DNA from: UBA4615 sp046046245
GTDB taxonomy: Bacteria; Pseudomonadota; Gammaproteobacteria; Burkholderiales; Burkholderiaceae_E
Assembly (NCBI GenBank): GCA_046046245.1
Contig: JBJOKE010000022.1
Location: 79,553-143,552, forward strand
Direction: 5' to 3'
DNA: 64,000 nucleotides
Shown: piece after piece, positions 47,471 to 57,580 of the stretch
Layout of the letters: every line of letters begins with the position of its first letter
Numbering within the stretch: the stretch's first letter is position 1
The notes under the pieces: model-generated
Databases searched by the model: none
What the model was told of the DNA's origin: nothing
Seen by the model: the letters and a program-made list of their open reading frames with translations, nothing else
Program-made: the position numbers and the translations under genes

Positions 47471-47785
47471 AAGTCCACTTGTCGCAAGGACTCGCTCGAA
47501 GGTGTCGGTTGCAAGTAACTTTGGCGAAGGGCACCCGCGCTACCCGATCGTTCATGGAACAGCCGGTGGATCGGCAGAGTCGGCACCCGGACGTGTCGTG
47601 GGCCATCGGCATGCGGCGTGTGCGAGCGCTCGCCGGACGTGGCTGCGGCATCGACCGGCCGAGACGATGGCTGCGCACGGTGCCCTCGAGTTTCGACGGT
47701 GACGAGTTCTTGCTCGCGCACCGTTCGCTTCGCTCGTCCCAGGGGCGCGGACGAGTCCACGGTATACGCGAGTCTGGGGGTGTTC
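47471..47785. other. Non-coding gap between gltL and the BTAD regulator
   Basis: 315 bases. It holds the promoter of the BTAD gene but no certain -35/-10 and no full TAACGC repeat pair; a single GTAACTTTGG occurs near 47513. No gene supported. Confidence 0.4.
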
Positions 47786-48550
47786 ATGTTCCGTCTGGAT
47801 CTGCTTCGCGAGCCTAGACTGCTGCTGGAAGGCGGGCAGCAAGTGCCGCTCGGACGCAAGGACGCTGCGCTTCTCGCGGTGCTCGCCATCGACGGTGCCT
47901 ACAGCCGTGAAGCCCTGGCCAGGTGGTTCTGGCCCGACGCGAGCGACGAGCGTGCGCGCGGGAATCTGCGGCAGCGACGCTTCCGCCTGGCCGCGGAGGC
48001 GGGGCGGGACATCATCGAGGCGGGCCAGGTGCTGCGGCTCTCCGGGGTCTTCACACCCCGATACACCGATCCGAGGCGCGAACTCGAGGCCGATCCCGCA
48101 GCGTTGAGCGGCGATCTCCTCGAGGGGCTGACGTTCGACGAGCTTCCCGAATTCGCGCTGTGGCTGGACTCGGCGCGACAGCGATGGCGACGGGCCCGCG
48201 CGTCGGCGCTGGAGTCCATCGCGCTCGAACGCGAGGTTGACTGTCGGCTCGACGAGGCCGTGATCTTCGCTCATCGCCTGGCTTACGAAGAGCGGCTGTC
48301 CGACCATGCGCATCGCATGCTGATGCGGCTGTTGTACACCCGGGGCGACATCGGCGCCGCGCTCGAGGCGTATCGGCGTTTCGCCGACCTGCTGGCCATC
48401 GAGATGGGGGAACTTCCGGACGACGCGACGACGGAACTCGCCGTCGCGATGCGACGCGGAATGCTCTGCCGAGAGGGCGTACCCGCCGGGCTGCCGGGCA
48501 ATGTCATCGGCGGTCGTCAGTCAAACGAGCGGGTGAGCAGCGAGCTGTAG
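47786..48550 (+). CDS. Stand-alone BTAD (SARP-like) transcriptional regulator
   Basis: 254 residues from ATG 47786. The N-terminus FRLDLLREPRLLLEGGQQVPLGRKDAALLAVLAIDGAYSREALARWFWPD is an OmpR-like winged helix as in SARPs. The bacterial transcriptional activation (BTAD) domain follows from about residue 95, with tetratricopeptide-like helices (ASALESIALEREVDCRLDEAVIFAHRLAYEERLSDHAHRMLMRLLYTRGDIGAALEAYRRFADLL). There is no fused ATPase, unlike AfsR; the NB-ARC/WD40 gene starts 218 bases downstream on the same strand, so the pair may act as a split AfsR-type unit. Confidence 0.85.
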   Translation: MFRLDLLREPRLLLEGGQQVPLGRKDAALLAVLAIDGAYSREALARWFWPDASDERARGNLRQRRFRLAAEAGRDIIEAGQVLRLSGVFTPRYTDPRRELEADPAALSGDLLEGLTFDELPEFALWLDSARQRWRRARASALESIALEREVDCRLDEAVIFAHRLAYEERLSDHAHRMLMRLLYTRGDIGAALEAYRRFADLLAIEMGELPDDATTELAVAMRRGMLCREGVPAGLPGNVIGGRQSNERVSSEL

Positions 48551-48669
48551 ACGACCGGCGGTTCGACGTCCGCGCTGTCGGATTCCGTCCGGATCGTCGG
48601 ATCCGAGGCCCACGCGCCTTAGGACCGTCGGGCACAGGGGCCGCTCGGTTCCCGAGCGCTGCGCTCCAG

Positions 48670-48702
48670 TAACACTGCGGTAACGCACCCTCGCACAGAC
48701 TC
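48670..48702 (+). promoter_or_regulatory. Direct repeat site (TAACRC, 11-bp spacing) before the NB-ARC/WD40 gene
   Basis: TAACACTGCGG at 48670 and TAACGCACCCT at 48681, 11 bp apart. AGACTC at 48697-48702 lies at the same offset from the second repeat as in the site before the LysR gene. The first repeat lies about 98 bases before the start codon at 48768. Confidence 0.5.
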
Positions 48703-48767
48703 GGTTCGGCGGGGGCCTGCCGCGCACGCGCCTGCCCTGCGAACAACGAGCCGAGGAGATACCGGAG

Positions 48768-51700
48768 ATGCGACCGCCCCGTGGCGAGGACCGGGTTGTG
48801 GGAGGGGAGCGCGCGACATCGTTCGCGCAGCCGTCCGACCCGGAGGTGAGTGTCCGTGTCGTCTCTGGGAGCGAAAGCAGCGACGCCATGGCCGGCGAGC
48901 TGTGTCGGCGACTGGTGGACCTCGGCGTTCACGCACGGTGCGTGGATACCGCGGCGCTCGACAGCGGCGCCTGCTTCGACGAACCGTCATCCGATGCCGC
49001 CGAGGCCGTGCGCTTCGTTCCGATCGTCACGCCGCAGAGCGTCGCCTCGGATGCCTTCCGATCGGCATGGCGTCGAGCGCGACGTGAGGGCCAGGCCGTC
49101 CTGCCGGTGATCGGCAGGCGCGGGGTATCGATCGCCTCGCTGCCGTGGTGGATGGTGACGCCGACGTGGTTCGACCTCGGGATGCAGGCGGAAGCGTTCC
49201 TGCAGTCGCTGTGCAACGACGCGCCGCAGCCTGCGGTCCCGATGATGGCCGCGCCGCTCGCGGCCATGCATATCGATCGCCCGGAGGAAACGCAGCGCCT
49301 GAAGGATCTCCTGCTGGGCTGCCACGAACCCGCTCCCGTGGCGATCACCCCCGTGGCGCAGACCGTCGGCGGCTTCGGCCTGACGACGATCGCACGCGCG
49401 TTCTGCGCGGACGCGGACGTTCGCGCCGCCTTCGGTGACGGCATCCTGTGGACCGCCCTGGGCAGATCTCCGAGCAGGACAGACCTGCTGAACCGCGTCA
49501 TCGATCTGGTCGAGGCGATGTCGGGCGACGTTGCCCGATGCGACACGCTGGAATCGGCTGCGACGCACCTGCGGGAGTGTCTGCAGGATCTCGATGTCCT
49601 CCTGGTGATCGACGACGTGTGGCGCGAGTCGGACCTGGTGCCCTTCCTGCGGGGACTGCAATGCTGCAAGGGCATCCTGATCACGACGCGCTTCCCGAGG
49701 CTCCTGCAGGCCGAGGTCCGACGGTTGAGCGTCCCGCGCATGCGACTCGAGCTCGCACGAGGGCTGCTGGCGTGGGGATTGCCTGTCGATGCAGCCGAGA
49801 TGGCGGCCGCGGAGGAGACCCTGGACGGACTGGTGCAGAGACTCGGCCGTGAGCCCACCCTTGTCCGCCTGGCCAACGCGTGGTTGCGCTCGCATGCGGC
49901 CTGCGGCGCGCAGCGCCTCGGAGCGGCCGTCGGTGCCTTGCCTGCGGTGCTGTCGGAGGCGGGCCTCGCATCGTTCGACGCGGACGACCCGCGCGGTCGC
50001 GACGACGCGCTGATGCACATGGTGGCTCACATGGTCGACGGCCTCGATGCCATCGACCGGGAGCGCTTCCTGTGCCTCTCGCTGCTCGACCCGATGCGCC
50101 CGATCCGCATCGATGTGCTCGAGCGCCTGTGGAAGGCCTTCGACCCGACACACGACCGCGCGGCGGCTCGGACGTGCCGGGCACTGGTCGATGCCTCGCT
50201 GCTCGAGACGTACGGCACGGACGGCACAGCGTTCGCCCACAGCGTGGATGTGCACCAGTGGATGATTCGCCGCCTCGGTGCGAAAGGGCTGGAGCATCGT
50301 CACGGGCTGCTGCTGGCGGCGCACCGTGACTGTCCGACTGCGCTGCAGGACAGCGAGTGGCGCTGCGGTCTTGCGAAACGCCTCGCCGGCGCCGGGCGGA
50401 TCGATGAGCTGCGCGCGATGCTGTGGAATCCGGACTGGTTGTTCGGCGACAGTGATCCGGCGGGCAGGTCTCCGGGAGCGGCGCCGGTTCGCCGATTCCG
50501 TTCGGCCGTCGAGGTCCATCGACTGGCCGACTGCTATGACCTGATCGCCGGAGATGACGAGCTGCGCAGGGTCGGCCGTGCGCTGAGGGCATCGACGCGC
50601 GTGCTTCTGCGCGACCCGGCGCAGCTGCCCAGCCAGCTGTTCGGGCGCCTCGGGACCGAGCGCTCGCCGGCGCTGCGGGCGCTGTGCTCGCATGCGATGG
50701 CGCGCATCTCGGCCGAACCGCTCGTGCCGATCCTTCCGGCACTCGCCGGCGTCGATGTGCAGACACTTCGACTCCACGGGATGCAGGCGGCGTATGTCGG
50801 CGGATCGTGCTCGATCCTGGCTGGCGGTACGCGTGCGCTGCTGTGCACCGATGACTATGCGGTCAGGCTGTGGGACATACCGAACGGCGCACTGCTGCTG
50901 ACACTGAAGGGGGACCAGCACCCGATCCTCGGGGCAACGCTGCTCCCGGGCGAGGACCGCGTGCTCTCCTGGTCATCCGCGGAGGAGGCGCTTCGGTTGT
51001 GGGACCTGCATACCGGTGAGGCCCTCTGGATCGCTGCGGGCAGCGAGGACGGCATCGCCGGCGCCCTGGCGATGCCCGAGGCAGGGCGCGTGGTCTCCTG
51101 GTCGAAAGACGGGGCATTGGATCTCTGGGACCTGGAACGGGGGGCACTGATCCGACGTCTCGGAGGCCATTCGGGAGGCGTCGTGGGGGCGACGGCGCTG
51201 CGCGGCTCCAGGGCTCTGTCATGGGGCAAGGACGGCTCACTGCTGATCTGGGATCTGACGAACGGTGAGCTGCAGCATGCGCTGGTCGCCCATGGCAGCG
51301 AGGTGAAGGGCGTGGCGGTGTGTGCCGACGGCCAGTACGCGCTGTCCTGGGACAAGGTCGGTCAGCTGAACGCTTGGGACCTTCAGACCGGGGCACTGAT
51401 ACGGCAGGTGGGCGATGGCGCGGACCACTTCCTGGGCGCTGCCCTCTTCGGCGACGGGCGACGTGTGCTGTCGTGGTGCGACAAGGGAGTGCTGCGGATC
51501 TGGGGCCTTCCCGATGGGGTGATGCTGCGCGAATCGGCCGCGCGCGCCGGCACGTTGACGAACGTCACGCTCGTGGACGGCGATCGCCGCGCAGTCGCCC
51601 TGTCCGCCGCCGACGGGTCGGTGGGCGTGTGGGATTTGGAGCAGGCGAGCCTGGATGGCATGACGCGGAGCCATGCCGGCTGGTGCCTCGGTGCATGCGT

Positions 51701-52916
51701 CGTTGCCGAATACGGCAGCCTGAAGCTCTGTTCCGGTATCGGGGGGGCGCTGCACCTGTGGGATGCCTGCGAGACCTCACAGCCGGCGCGTGCGAAGCAC
51801 GACCAGGCAGTGACGAGTGTTGCGACGATGGCAGACGGACGACGGGCGATGTCATGGTCGGCCGATCAGACGATCCGCGTGTGGAGTCTCCACGACGGAG
51901 GCCTGCTGAACACCCTGCACGGGCATGACGCGCTCATCATCGGTTGCGAACTGCTGCCCGGCTGCGAGCGCGCGCTGTCCTGGTCGGAGGATGGCGGACT
52001 CCTGTTGTGGGATGTGAGTTCGGGCAAGCTGCTGCACAGCCTGAAGGGCCACCGGCTTCCCGTCGTGGGTGCCCAGGCGTACTCCGGCGGGCGGCACGCG
52101 CTGTCATGGTCTTCCGACGGGACGCTGCGCTGCTGGGACCTGACCAGAGGGAGCGCGCTGCAGCTGATGCGCGGGCACCGCAGCGCCGTGAACGGCGCGC
52201 GGGTACTCGCGGACCAGCATCGAGCACTGTCCTGGTCGGCTGACCGGACCGTGCGTGTCTGGGATCTCCGGACCGGAGTGCTGATCTCGGTTCTGAAAGG
52301 TCATCGGGACTCGGTTGCGGGCGCGATGCCGCTGGCCGATCCGGACCGCGCGCTGTCCTGGGGCGACGACGGGACGCTGCGGCTATGGGACGTGCCGAGC
52401 GGAAGACAGCTGTCCGTTCTCCGCGGGGATGGACAGCGGGTGGAAGGGGTGGCGTTGCTGCCAGCGGCGCATCGGGTCCTCTCGTGGGACAGGGGCGGCG
52501 CGTTGCGGCTGTGGGATCTCCGCGAGGGGGGCCTGGAGCACCGGCTGGACGGCCATGACGGCTGTGTCCATGGCGCCGCCGTGCTGGATGCCGGGCGACG
52601 CGCCGTGTCGTGGGGCGCCGATCACGCGATCCGGCTGTGGGACCTTCAGGCGAGGCGCGAGCTGTCCACGTTCAGAGGGCATGAAGGCCCGATCTACGGG
52701 GTGCAGCGTGCTGATGAGCGACATCTCGTGTCCTGGTCCGGCGACGGCACTGTGCGCTGGTGGTGCAGCGACTCCGGCGACTGCATACAGACCTGCTGGA
52801 GCGACGAGGCGATCAATGCGGGCGTCCTGGCGCACTCGGCGCGACGGATCCTGGCGTTCGATCTGTCAGGGCGACCTCAGCTGCTGTCCTATCCGGCATG
52901 CGCATCGCACGCGTGA
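48768..52916 (+). CDS. TIR-like / NB-ARC-like / WD40 STAND protein
   Basis: 1,382 residues from ATG 48768 (GAGGAGA upstream). About residues 28-145 look TIR-like (FVPIVTPQSVASDAFRSAW...VLPVIG), but Ala replaces the Glu of the active TIR motif. Then an NB-ARC-type ATPase: P-loop VGGFGLTT (200-207) with Leu in place of Lys, Walker B LLVIDDVW (near 279-285), GILITTRF, a GLPL-like REPTLVRLANAWL, a winged-helix stretch and VHQWMIRRLGA (MHD-like). From about 665 sixteen WD40 repeats (LSWS.DG...LWDL..G) form two propellers. This is a STAND signal ATPase layout. Inactive nucleotide binding is inferred, not shown. Confidence 0.85.
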   Translation: MRPPRGEDRVVGGERATSFAQPSDPEVSVRVVSGSESSDAMAGELCRRLVDLGVHARCVDTAALDSGACFDEPSSDAAEAVRFVPIVTPQSVASDAFRSAWRRARREGQAVLPVIGRRGVSIASLPWWMVTPTWFDLGMQAEAFLQSLCNDAPQPAVPMMAAPLAAMHIDRPEETQRLKDLLLGCHEPAPVAITPVAQTVGGFGLTTIARAFCADADVRAAFGDGILWTALGRSPSRTDLLNRVIDLVEAMSGDVARCDTLESAATHLRECLQDLDVLLVIDDVWRESDLVPFLRGLQCCKGILITTRFPRLLQAEVRRLSVPRMRLELARGLLAWGLPVDAAEMAAAEETLDGLVQRLGREPTLVRLANAWLRSHAACGAQRLGAAVGALPAVLSEAGLASFDADDPRGRDDALMHMVAHMVDGLDAIDRERFLCLSLLDPMRPIRIDVLERLWKAFDPTHDRAAARTCRALVDASLLETYGTDGTAFAHSVDVHQWMIRRLGAKGLEHRHGLLLAAHRDCPTALQDSEWRCGLAKRLAGAGRIDELRAMLWNPDWLFGDSDPAGRSPGAAPVRRFRSAVEVHRLADCYDLIAGDDELRRVGRALRASTRVLLRDPAQLPSQLFGRLGTERSPALRALCSHAMARISAEPLVPILPALAGVDVQTLRLHGMQAAYVGGSCSILAGGTRALLCTDDYAVRLWDIPNGALLLTLKGDQHPILGATLLPGEDRVLSWSSAEEALRLWDLHTGEALWIAAGSEDGIAGALAMPEAGRVVSWSKDGALDLWDLERGALIRRLGGHSGGVVGATALRGSRALSWGKDGSLLIWDLTNGELQHALVAHGSEVKGVAVCADGQYALSWDKVGQLNAWDLQTGALIRQVGDGADHFLGAALFGDGRRVLSWCDKGVLRIWGLPDGVMLRESAARAGTLTNVTLVDGDRRAVALSAADGSVGVWDLEQASLDGMTRSHAGWCLGACVVAEYGSLKLCSGIGGALHLWDACETSQPARAKHDQAVTSVATMADGRRAMSWSADQTIRVWSLHDGGLLNTLHGHDALIIGCELLPGCERALSWSEDGGLLLWDVSSGKLLHSLKGHRLPVVGAQAYSGGRHALSWSSDGTLRCWDLTRGSALQLMRGHRSAVNGARVLADQHRALSWSADRTVRVWDLRTGVLISVLKGHRDSVAGAMPLADPDRALSWGDDGTLRLWDVPSGRQLSVLRGDGQRVEGVALLPAAHRVLSWDRGGALRLWDLREGGLEHRLDGHDGCVHGAAVLDAGRRAVSWGADHAIRLWDLQARRELSTFRGHEGPIYGVQRADERHLVSWSGDGTVRWWCSDSGDCIQTCWSDEAINAGVLAHSARRILAFDLSGRPQLLSYPACASHA

Positions 52917-53140
52917 GCCGGCACCGGCACCGAGGCGACGCGCGTGCAGACATCGACACGACCCCGAAAACCCCCGACACATCGAGGAGGCGCCTTTCGT
53001 CGAACCCCGTCTGACCCTGGAAGCCGGCCGAGCCGACCTGTACGGGAGGCACCGGAACCGGCTTGTCCTCACCTTCCGTGCCGAGCGGGCGCAGTGCCGA
53101 TCTGCCGAGCACGTTTCCTGAATCATCCTGGAGGCTGACA

Positions 53141-55489
53141 ATGAATTCCACCCTGACCCGACGCCGCTTCCTTGCCGCTGGCGGTGCCGCGACTCTCGCT
53201 TCTCTGAGCCCACAGCTGACCAGTGCCGCCGCCGACGAGGCACGGGCCGACGTCCCGAACTCCGGGGCAGCACAAGGCCGCCTGGCGTCTCGGCTCGGCC
53301 AGCCGCTGATCGACTTCCCGGTCGACAAGAGGACTCGGACCCGCTTTGGAATTCAGGTCATCTGGAAGGGCGATTACGGACGAAGCGCGCGGCTCCAATT
53401 TCCGCAGTGTGTCGACGTTCAAAACTGCTATTCGGACAAACCATCTTCATTCGCAATACCCTCTTCGGTTCTGCTCGCCTCGAAACCCCAGACCAGAGGG
53501 CGGACATGGTTCCCTGTCTCTCACAGCGTGCTGGACGACTATATCCAGGGCGAACTCTGGTCCCAAATCCATTCGATCAGAGCCTACCTCCGGAAGTGGG
53601 CGCAGATCGATGTCCGGTTCATCGTCGACAACAAGCTGGTGAGCGTGTCCTTCGGTGGACAGACCGATCAGACCCCCAAGGCCGTCCGTAGCGTCTATTC
53701 GGTCGACGGCCTCACCGAGACGGAATGGTTGGTCGCGGCAACCGGCACCGCATCGGCCAAGAACTACGATCTCATCGTGAGGTTCTTCGAGTTGCCAGCG
53801 GCGTCGGTTCCGACAAGAGCCCCGAACGCCCACTGGGTCCCGGGTCTCGATCTCGGCCAGTTCATGGAGAAGAAATCGGCGAACTCCGCCGAATTCCAGG
53901 CTCTCAGGCCGGTATTCGCGGTCAACTCGGCGTTCAGTGTTCCCGGATACTCGCTGATGACCCTTCCGTCGGGGAGCGACACCGTTCCGGACATCCTCGC
54001 TGTTCCGAGCCGCAACGGCGCAGTGTCGATGGAACCGGCCGGTTCCATCTGGACGAAGATGGTGATCGAGAGCGACCCCGTCGCAGAGTCGCTCTGGGTG
54101 AAGCTTCTCAATTGGCTGAAGGGTTTGAGGGACAAACTCAAGGCCATTCTCGACGGAGGACAGGGAAGCGAGCCGGAGCTTCTCCTCGAGCTCTACAACA
54201 ACGTGTATGCACACTGGGATCAAAAGAGGGCAGACATTGCGGGTGCGGTGAAGACGGCGATCCAATCGACATTGGGGGACACCACTGCGCCGAATGGCCC
54301 GTTGGATTGCGGGCTGCTGCCGGTTGAGGTGCCTTCGACGGCAGACCTGAGCAACTTGCTCAACGCCGCGATCGCCGGTGGCTGGTTGACGCCTGCTGTC
54401 ACGGAACCGATGACTAAGGCGAGGGACGACGCCCTTGTCCAAATGGCAAGCAAACCCCCCATTGGGACGGCCGGGGCGGGGTTCGGTGTGTCCTTGCTGT
54501 ACCAGGCCAAGGTCGGAAGCGACTTCGTGAAGGCCAATGAGAACGAGGATGCGACCACGGAGGCCGCGGGCCGCATGACCCCTTTTCTCCGTTCGAAGGA
54601 TGGCAAGGGGTACTGGATCGGGGCTTCGGGCTTGGGTATCCGGGCGTCGCTCAGACTGGCATCGTGGAACGCGACGGTGTCCAACGACAAGACCGGTACG
54701 GGCTCTTACTCGATCGTCGACGGGCTGTCTGCCGCGACCAAGGCGGGCGCCAAGTTTTCCATCACCGTAATTCTGATCCCATCGGCCAGGTGGCACGCCT
54801 TTCTCAATTACAGCGACGCGCTGAAGGCATTTGCAAGGAAGAATTCCGTTGCCCTGGAATTGACCTTGTACTTCACGGCGAATGCACAGCATCCGACGGG
54901 GGCCACACAGTTCAGGTGGGATGGCTTCCAGTTTGACCCGGTCTTCGACTCGGACGCGAAGGTGACGGAATCGAAGCTGTGGCGAGTTGTAAAGGATCTT
55001 TGCGAGAGATATGCCACTCCCGTCGTGGCTAATGTGGGGGCAAGCCTTGCGCTGCCCGCCAATGTGGTCGGTACCGCTGCTTCTGCGTTTGCGTCGCTCG
55101 TCGGCACATACACCGGAGGGAGCAGGATTGCCCCGCCCGAAGACGGTACATCGCCGACTCAACCGGCAAGGGAAGTAGCGAGGACCGCCATCACCAACAT
55201 TGCCAACGAGGGGAAGGCCGCTTTCACGGAGGTCGGTGTCCTGGAGTTTTCACCCCTTCGGTTCATGATGGTCAACAAGGAGAATTCCACGATCAATCCG
55301 ATCGTAACCCGGTGCCCTCCATCGAATCTGCTCTTCGCTTGGAAGCCTGGGGTGAAATATCTTACCGGCACGAGGCTGAATCTTTCTACCAGCTTCCTCG
55401 GCGGGGCAGCCTGGGTCCGAATCATCGTGTTGGCCGACGGCTATTGTGTTTTCGGCTCGCCCGGATATGTCGATGCCTGGTACCTCTGA
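53141..55489 (+). CDS. Large Tat-exported protein, module 1 (unknown family)
   Basis: 782 residues from ATG 53141 with a GGAGG site upstream. A Tat-type signal (TRRRFLAAGGAATLASLSPQLTSAAA) targets it across the inner membrane already folded. No known domain recognised. It is beta-rich with repeated hydrophobic strands; a block at about residues 495-600 (R..L.LASW...VSN...SYSI...ITVILIP..W.....PVFD...ATPVVANVGA) resembles a block of the other Tat protein. GC content is clearly lower than in surrounding genes. Follows the STAND gene by 224 bases on the same strand and may be co-transcribed. Confidence 0.8.
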   Translation: MNSTLTRRRFLAAGGAATLASLSPQLTSAAADEARADVPNSGAAQGRLASRLGQPLIDFPVDKRTRTRFGIQVIWKGDYGRSARLQFPQCVDVQNCYSDKPSSFAIPSSVLLASKPQTRGRTWFPVSHSVLDDYIQGELWSQIHSIRAYLRKWAQIDVRFIVDNKLVSVSFGGQTDQTPKAVRSVYSVDGLTETEWLVAATGTASAKNYDLIVRFFELPAASVPTRAPNAHWVPGLDLGQFMEKKSANSAEFQALRPVFAVNSAFSVPGYSLMTLPSGSDTVPDILAVPSRNGAVSMEPAGSIWTKMVIESDPVAESLWVKLLNWLKGLRDKLKAILDGGQGSEPELLLELYNNVYAHWDQKRADIAGAVKTAIQSTLGDTTAPNGPLDCGLLPVEVPSTADLSNLLNAAIAGGWLTPAVTEPMTKARDDALVQMASKPPIGTAGAGFGVSLLYQAKVGSDFVKANENEDATTEAAGRMTPFLRSKDGKGYWIGASGLGIRASLRLASWNATVSNDKTGTGSYSIVDGLSAATKAGAKFSITVILIPSARWHAFLNYSDALKAFARKNSVALELTLYFTANAQHPTGATQFRWDGFQFDPVFDSDAKVTESKLWRVVKDLCERYATPVVANVGASLALPANVVGTAASAFASLVGTYTGGSRIAPPEDGTSPTQPAREVARTAITNIANEGKAAFTEVGVLEFSPLRFMMVNKENSTINPIVTRCPPSNLLFAWKPGVKYLTGTRLNLSTSFLGGAAWVRIIVLADGYCVFGSPGYVDAWYL

Positions 55490-55588
55490 GATTCCGTAGC
55501 CTCGGGTTTGAACTGTTCTGGCGCGCGGGCGATTCTGCTCGCGCGTCAATCGATCTTGACGCGTTCGTCCGTTTGAAGGAGCGGCCCC

Positions 55589-56425
55589 ATGAACCTGGGT
55601 GTATCCGTCATCGCCGGCTGCCTGGGCTGTGCAGCGGCGATCGCCGGCGTGTTCTTGCTCACACCGGCCGATCTCGACGAGGGGCCGACTGCTGCAGTCG
55701 CCGGCACCGAGTCGAGGGCTGGCGCCTGGAGCAGCTCCTTCGTGGCTGCCACACGCGAGGCAGGTGCCTCCTCCGGCGGGACCGGGCGCGACGCGAGCGC
55801 GCTCGCGAATCCGTTCCTGGCCTGCCATTCCGGAGTGTGTGACGACGCGTCACGCGGCGATGAACGCTCGATGCTCCATACGAGCAGCGCGCGAACGCCG
55901 GCGCCGGAGTCGATGGCTGAGCGGCTGGCCAGATTGTCGGCCAACGACGCCACTGCGGTGCGCGACATCACTGCGGAACTGCTGCTGTGTCAGAGGGGTC
56001 TGATACCCGTGGACGATGCCAACCATTGCGGCGATCTCAGAATGGACATCCTGAGACGCGAGGTGGAAACACGCCTGCGTTCCATGAGCGACGCACGGCA
56101 GCAGCAGATCGCCACGCTGTGGTGGCTGGAGGGCGAGTGGAAACGAGAACGTCTGCGGGCGGGTTCCGCGTCCGGGCGGCTCGGTGAAGAACCGGGTTCC
56201 GCGCATTGGGACGGGGGGGTGCTTCGGGAGAACAGTACAGCAGCCGAGGCGGCGAGGTCGCGGCTCGCGTGGTATCTCAGCGGCCTTCGGGACGACACCG
56301 CGCAGACTCGAGCGTTGCGGGGCAGGGTGAGCGACGAGGCCCCGGCGATACCTGTCGCCGACCGTGGTCTGTCCGAGTCGAGTGACGCGCATTGGGTGCG
56401 CGTGGTCATTCGGCGCGAGGACTAA
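55589..56425 (+). CDS. Membrane-tethered Cys-pair protein, module 1
   Basis: 278 residues, AAGGAG 7 bases before the ATG. One N-terminal transmembrane helix (about residues 5-24, GVSVIAGCLGCAAAIAGVFLL), a disordered linker, and a helical domain with a Cys pair: Cys134 in LLLC and Cys147 in CGDL, 13 apart, then TLWWLEGEW at 176-184. Likely periplasmic. It lies 99 bases after the Tat protein gene and is homologous to the gene at 60607-61428. No known family recognised. May anchor or mature the Tat partner. Confidence 0.75.
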   Translation: MNLGVSVIAGCLGCAAAIAGVFLLTPADLDEGPTAAVAGTESRAGAWSSSFVAATREAGASSGGTGRDASALANPFLACHSGVCDDASRGDERSMLHTSSARTPAPESMAERLARLSANDATAVRDITAELLLCQRGLIPVDDANHCGDLRMDILRREVETRLRSMSDARQQQIATLWWLEGEWKRERLRAGSASGRLGEEPGSAHWDGGVLRENSTAAEAARSRLAWYLSGLRDDTAQTRALRGRVSDEAPAIPVADRGLSESSDAHWVRVVIRRED

Positions 56426-56510
56426 GTCGGCCCTGAACAGCCCGTAGACCGGCACGGCAAGCCGGTTTCCGGGCGATGAGGGCTGGCGCCGATTGCAGGA
56501 TTTCGCTGTA

Positions 56511-56780
56511 ATGGCCTCGAAACCCTGCAAATTGCGAGACGCGCTGCGATGCGCAGGCAAGCCTCCGGTCGAGCCCCGATTCGACGACCTGGTCCGCAAC
56601 GAGCTGGCCAAAATCATCAACATGCGGCACGAGCTCGTGCGCCTGTCCGAGGTGATCGACTGGGCGGTGTTCGACCGCAGGTTCGGAGCGCAGTTCGTCT
56701 CGGCGACAGGCCGTCCTGCTCAGCCGACTCGGCGCGTGGCAGGGCTGCTGTACCTGAAGCACCTGTACGCGCTGAGTGCG
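56511..56780 (+). pseudogene. IS5-family transposase N-terminal fragment
   Basis: The frame from ATG 56511 reads LAKIINMRHELVRLSEVIDWAVFDRRFGAQFV then TRRVAGLLYLKHLYALS, the usual start of IS5-group (DUF772) transposases. The match stops abruptly at the border of the IS21 end repeats near 56781, so the element was cut, probably by insertion of the IS21-like element. Confidence 0.7.
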
Positions 56781-56782
56781 AA

Positions 56783-56854
56783 TTTCAGCGATCGTGGACG
56801 CCCGTTTCGGGCTGATCGCGGACCGCGTTTCAGTGTGATCGTGGACGGTCACGG
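56783..56854. repeat. IS21-type terminal repeats
   Basis: Three tandem units of about 23 bp starting TTTC and carrying GATCG(T/C)GGAC: 56783-56804, 56805-56827 and 56828-56854. Such multiple end repeats are found at the ends of IS21-family elements and next to istB. Confidence 0.6.
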
Positions 56855-56929
56855 CCGTCGGGAAGCGACGGGGTCATCGTAACTCAGTCGTCTACGATCA
56901 AGTTGAAATGGAGCGGCTCGGCGCCGCCG

Positions 56930-57580
56930 TCAGGCCTTAGGGGACCGCTTGCGCAGCGACTCGCCCTTGAGCTCGATGCGGTGTGCCGAGTGCACGATGC
57001 GATCCAGGATCGCGTCGGCCGGGGTCGGGTCGTCGAGCCACTGATGCCACGCCGACACCGGCAGCTGGCTGGTGATCAGCGTGGACTTGGCGCCGACGCG
57101 GTCGTCGAGCAGTTCGAGCAGGTCGCTTCTCTCGGCGGGGATGATCGGTGCGATGGCGAAGTCGTCGAGCACCAGCAGGTCGATGCGTGCGAGCTGGGTG
57201 AGCCTGCGGTTGAAGCTGCCGTCGCCGTGCGCGATACGCAGCTCCTCGAGCAGGCGTGACGCGCGCGCGTACAGCGCCGAGAAGCCGCCGCGGGCAGCCT
57301 GCTGGGCGAGTGCGCAGGCCAGCCACGTCTTGCCCGCGCCGGTCGGTCCGGTCATCAGCATGTTGTGGCCGTGGCGCAGCCAGTCGCCGCCGGCGAGCGA
57401 GGTGATCAGCGAGCGGACAGCCCGCGCGAGCCGCGCCAGTCGATGTCCTCGATGCACGCGGGACGGGTCACAACTTGAGGCTGATCCTGGCGCGCCTGAG
57501 GGCGCTTTTTGCGCCCTGATCGCGGTGCTGGCTGAACTCATCCACGGCGACGCCCTGGGGCGATCGGGTAGGAGCGACTC
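56930..57580 (-). pseudogene. istB: istB (IS21 ATPase), frameshifted and truncated
   Basis: The readable C-terminal part has Walker A MTGPTGAGKTWLACALA, LLVLDDFAI, TLITSQLPVSAWHQWL and DAILDRIVHSAHRIELKGESLRK, typical of IstB. Upstream the match jumps frame: IEDIDWRGSRGL is read in a different frame near 57430-57450 and ALRRARISLKL in a third near 57490. At least two indels therefore disrupt it. No istA remains. IstB needs IstA, so this copy cannot move itself. Confidence 0.75.

Noticed and set aside
48768..52916. Active TIR-NADase antiphage defence protein
   Set aside because: The catalytic Glu and P-loop Lys are both missing, and neighbours are regulator and exported proteins rather than defence genes; only a sensor or scaffold role is supported.
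56930..57541. Intact 203-residue IstB
   Set aside because: The N-terminal 40 residues are in the wrong frame relative to IstB homologues (IEDIDW is read in another frame), so the apparent start is an artefact of frameshifts.
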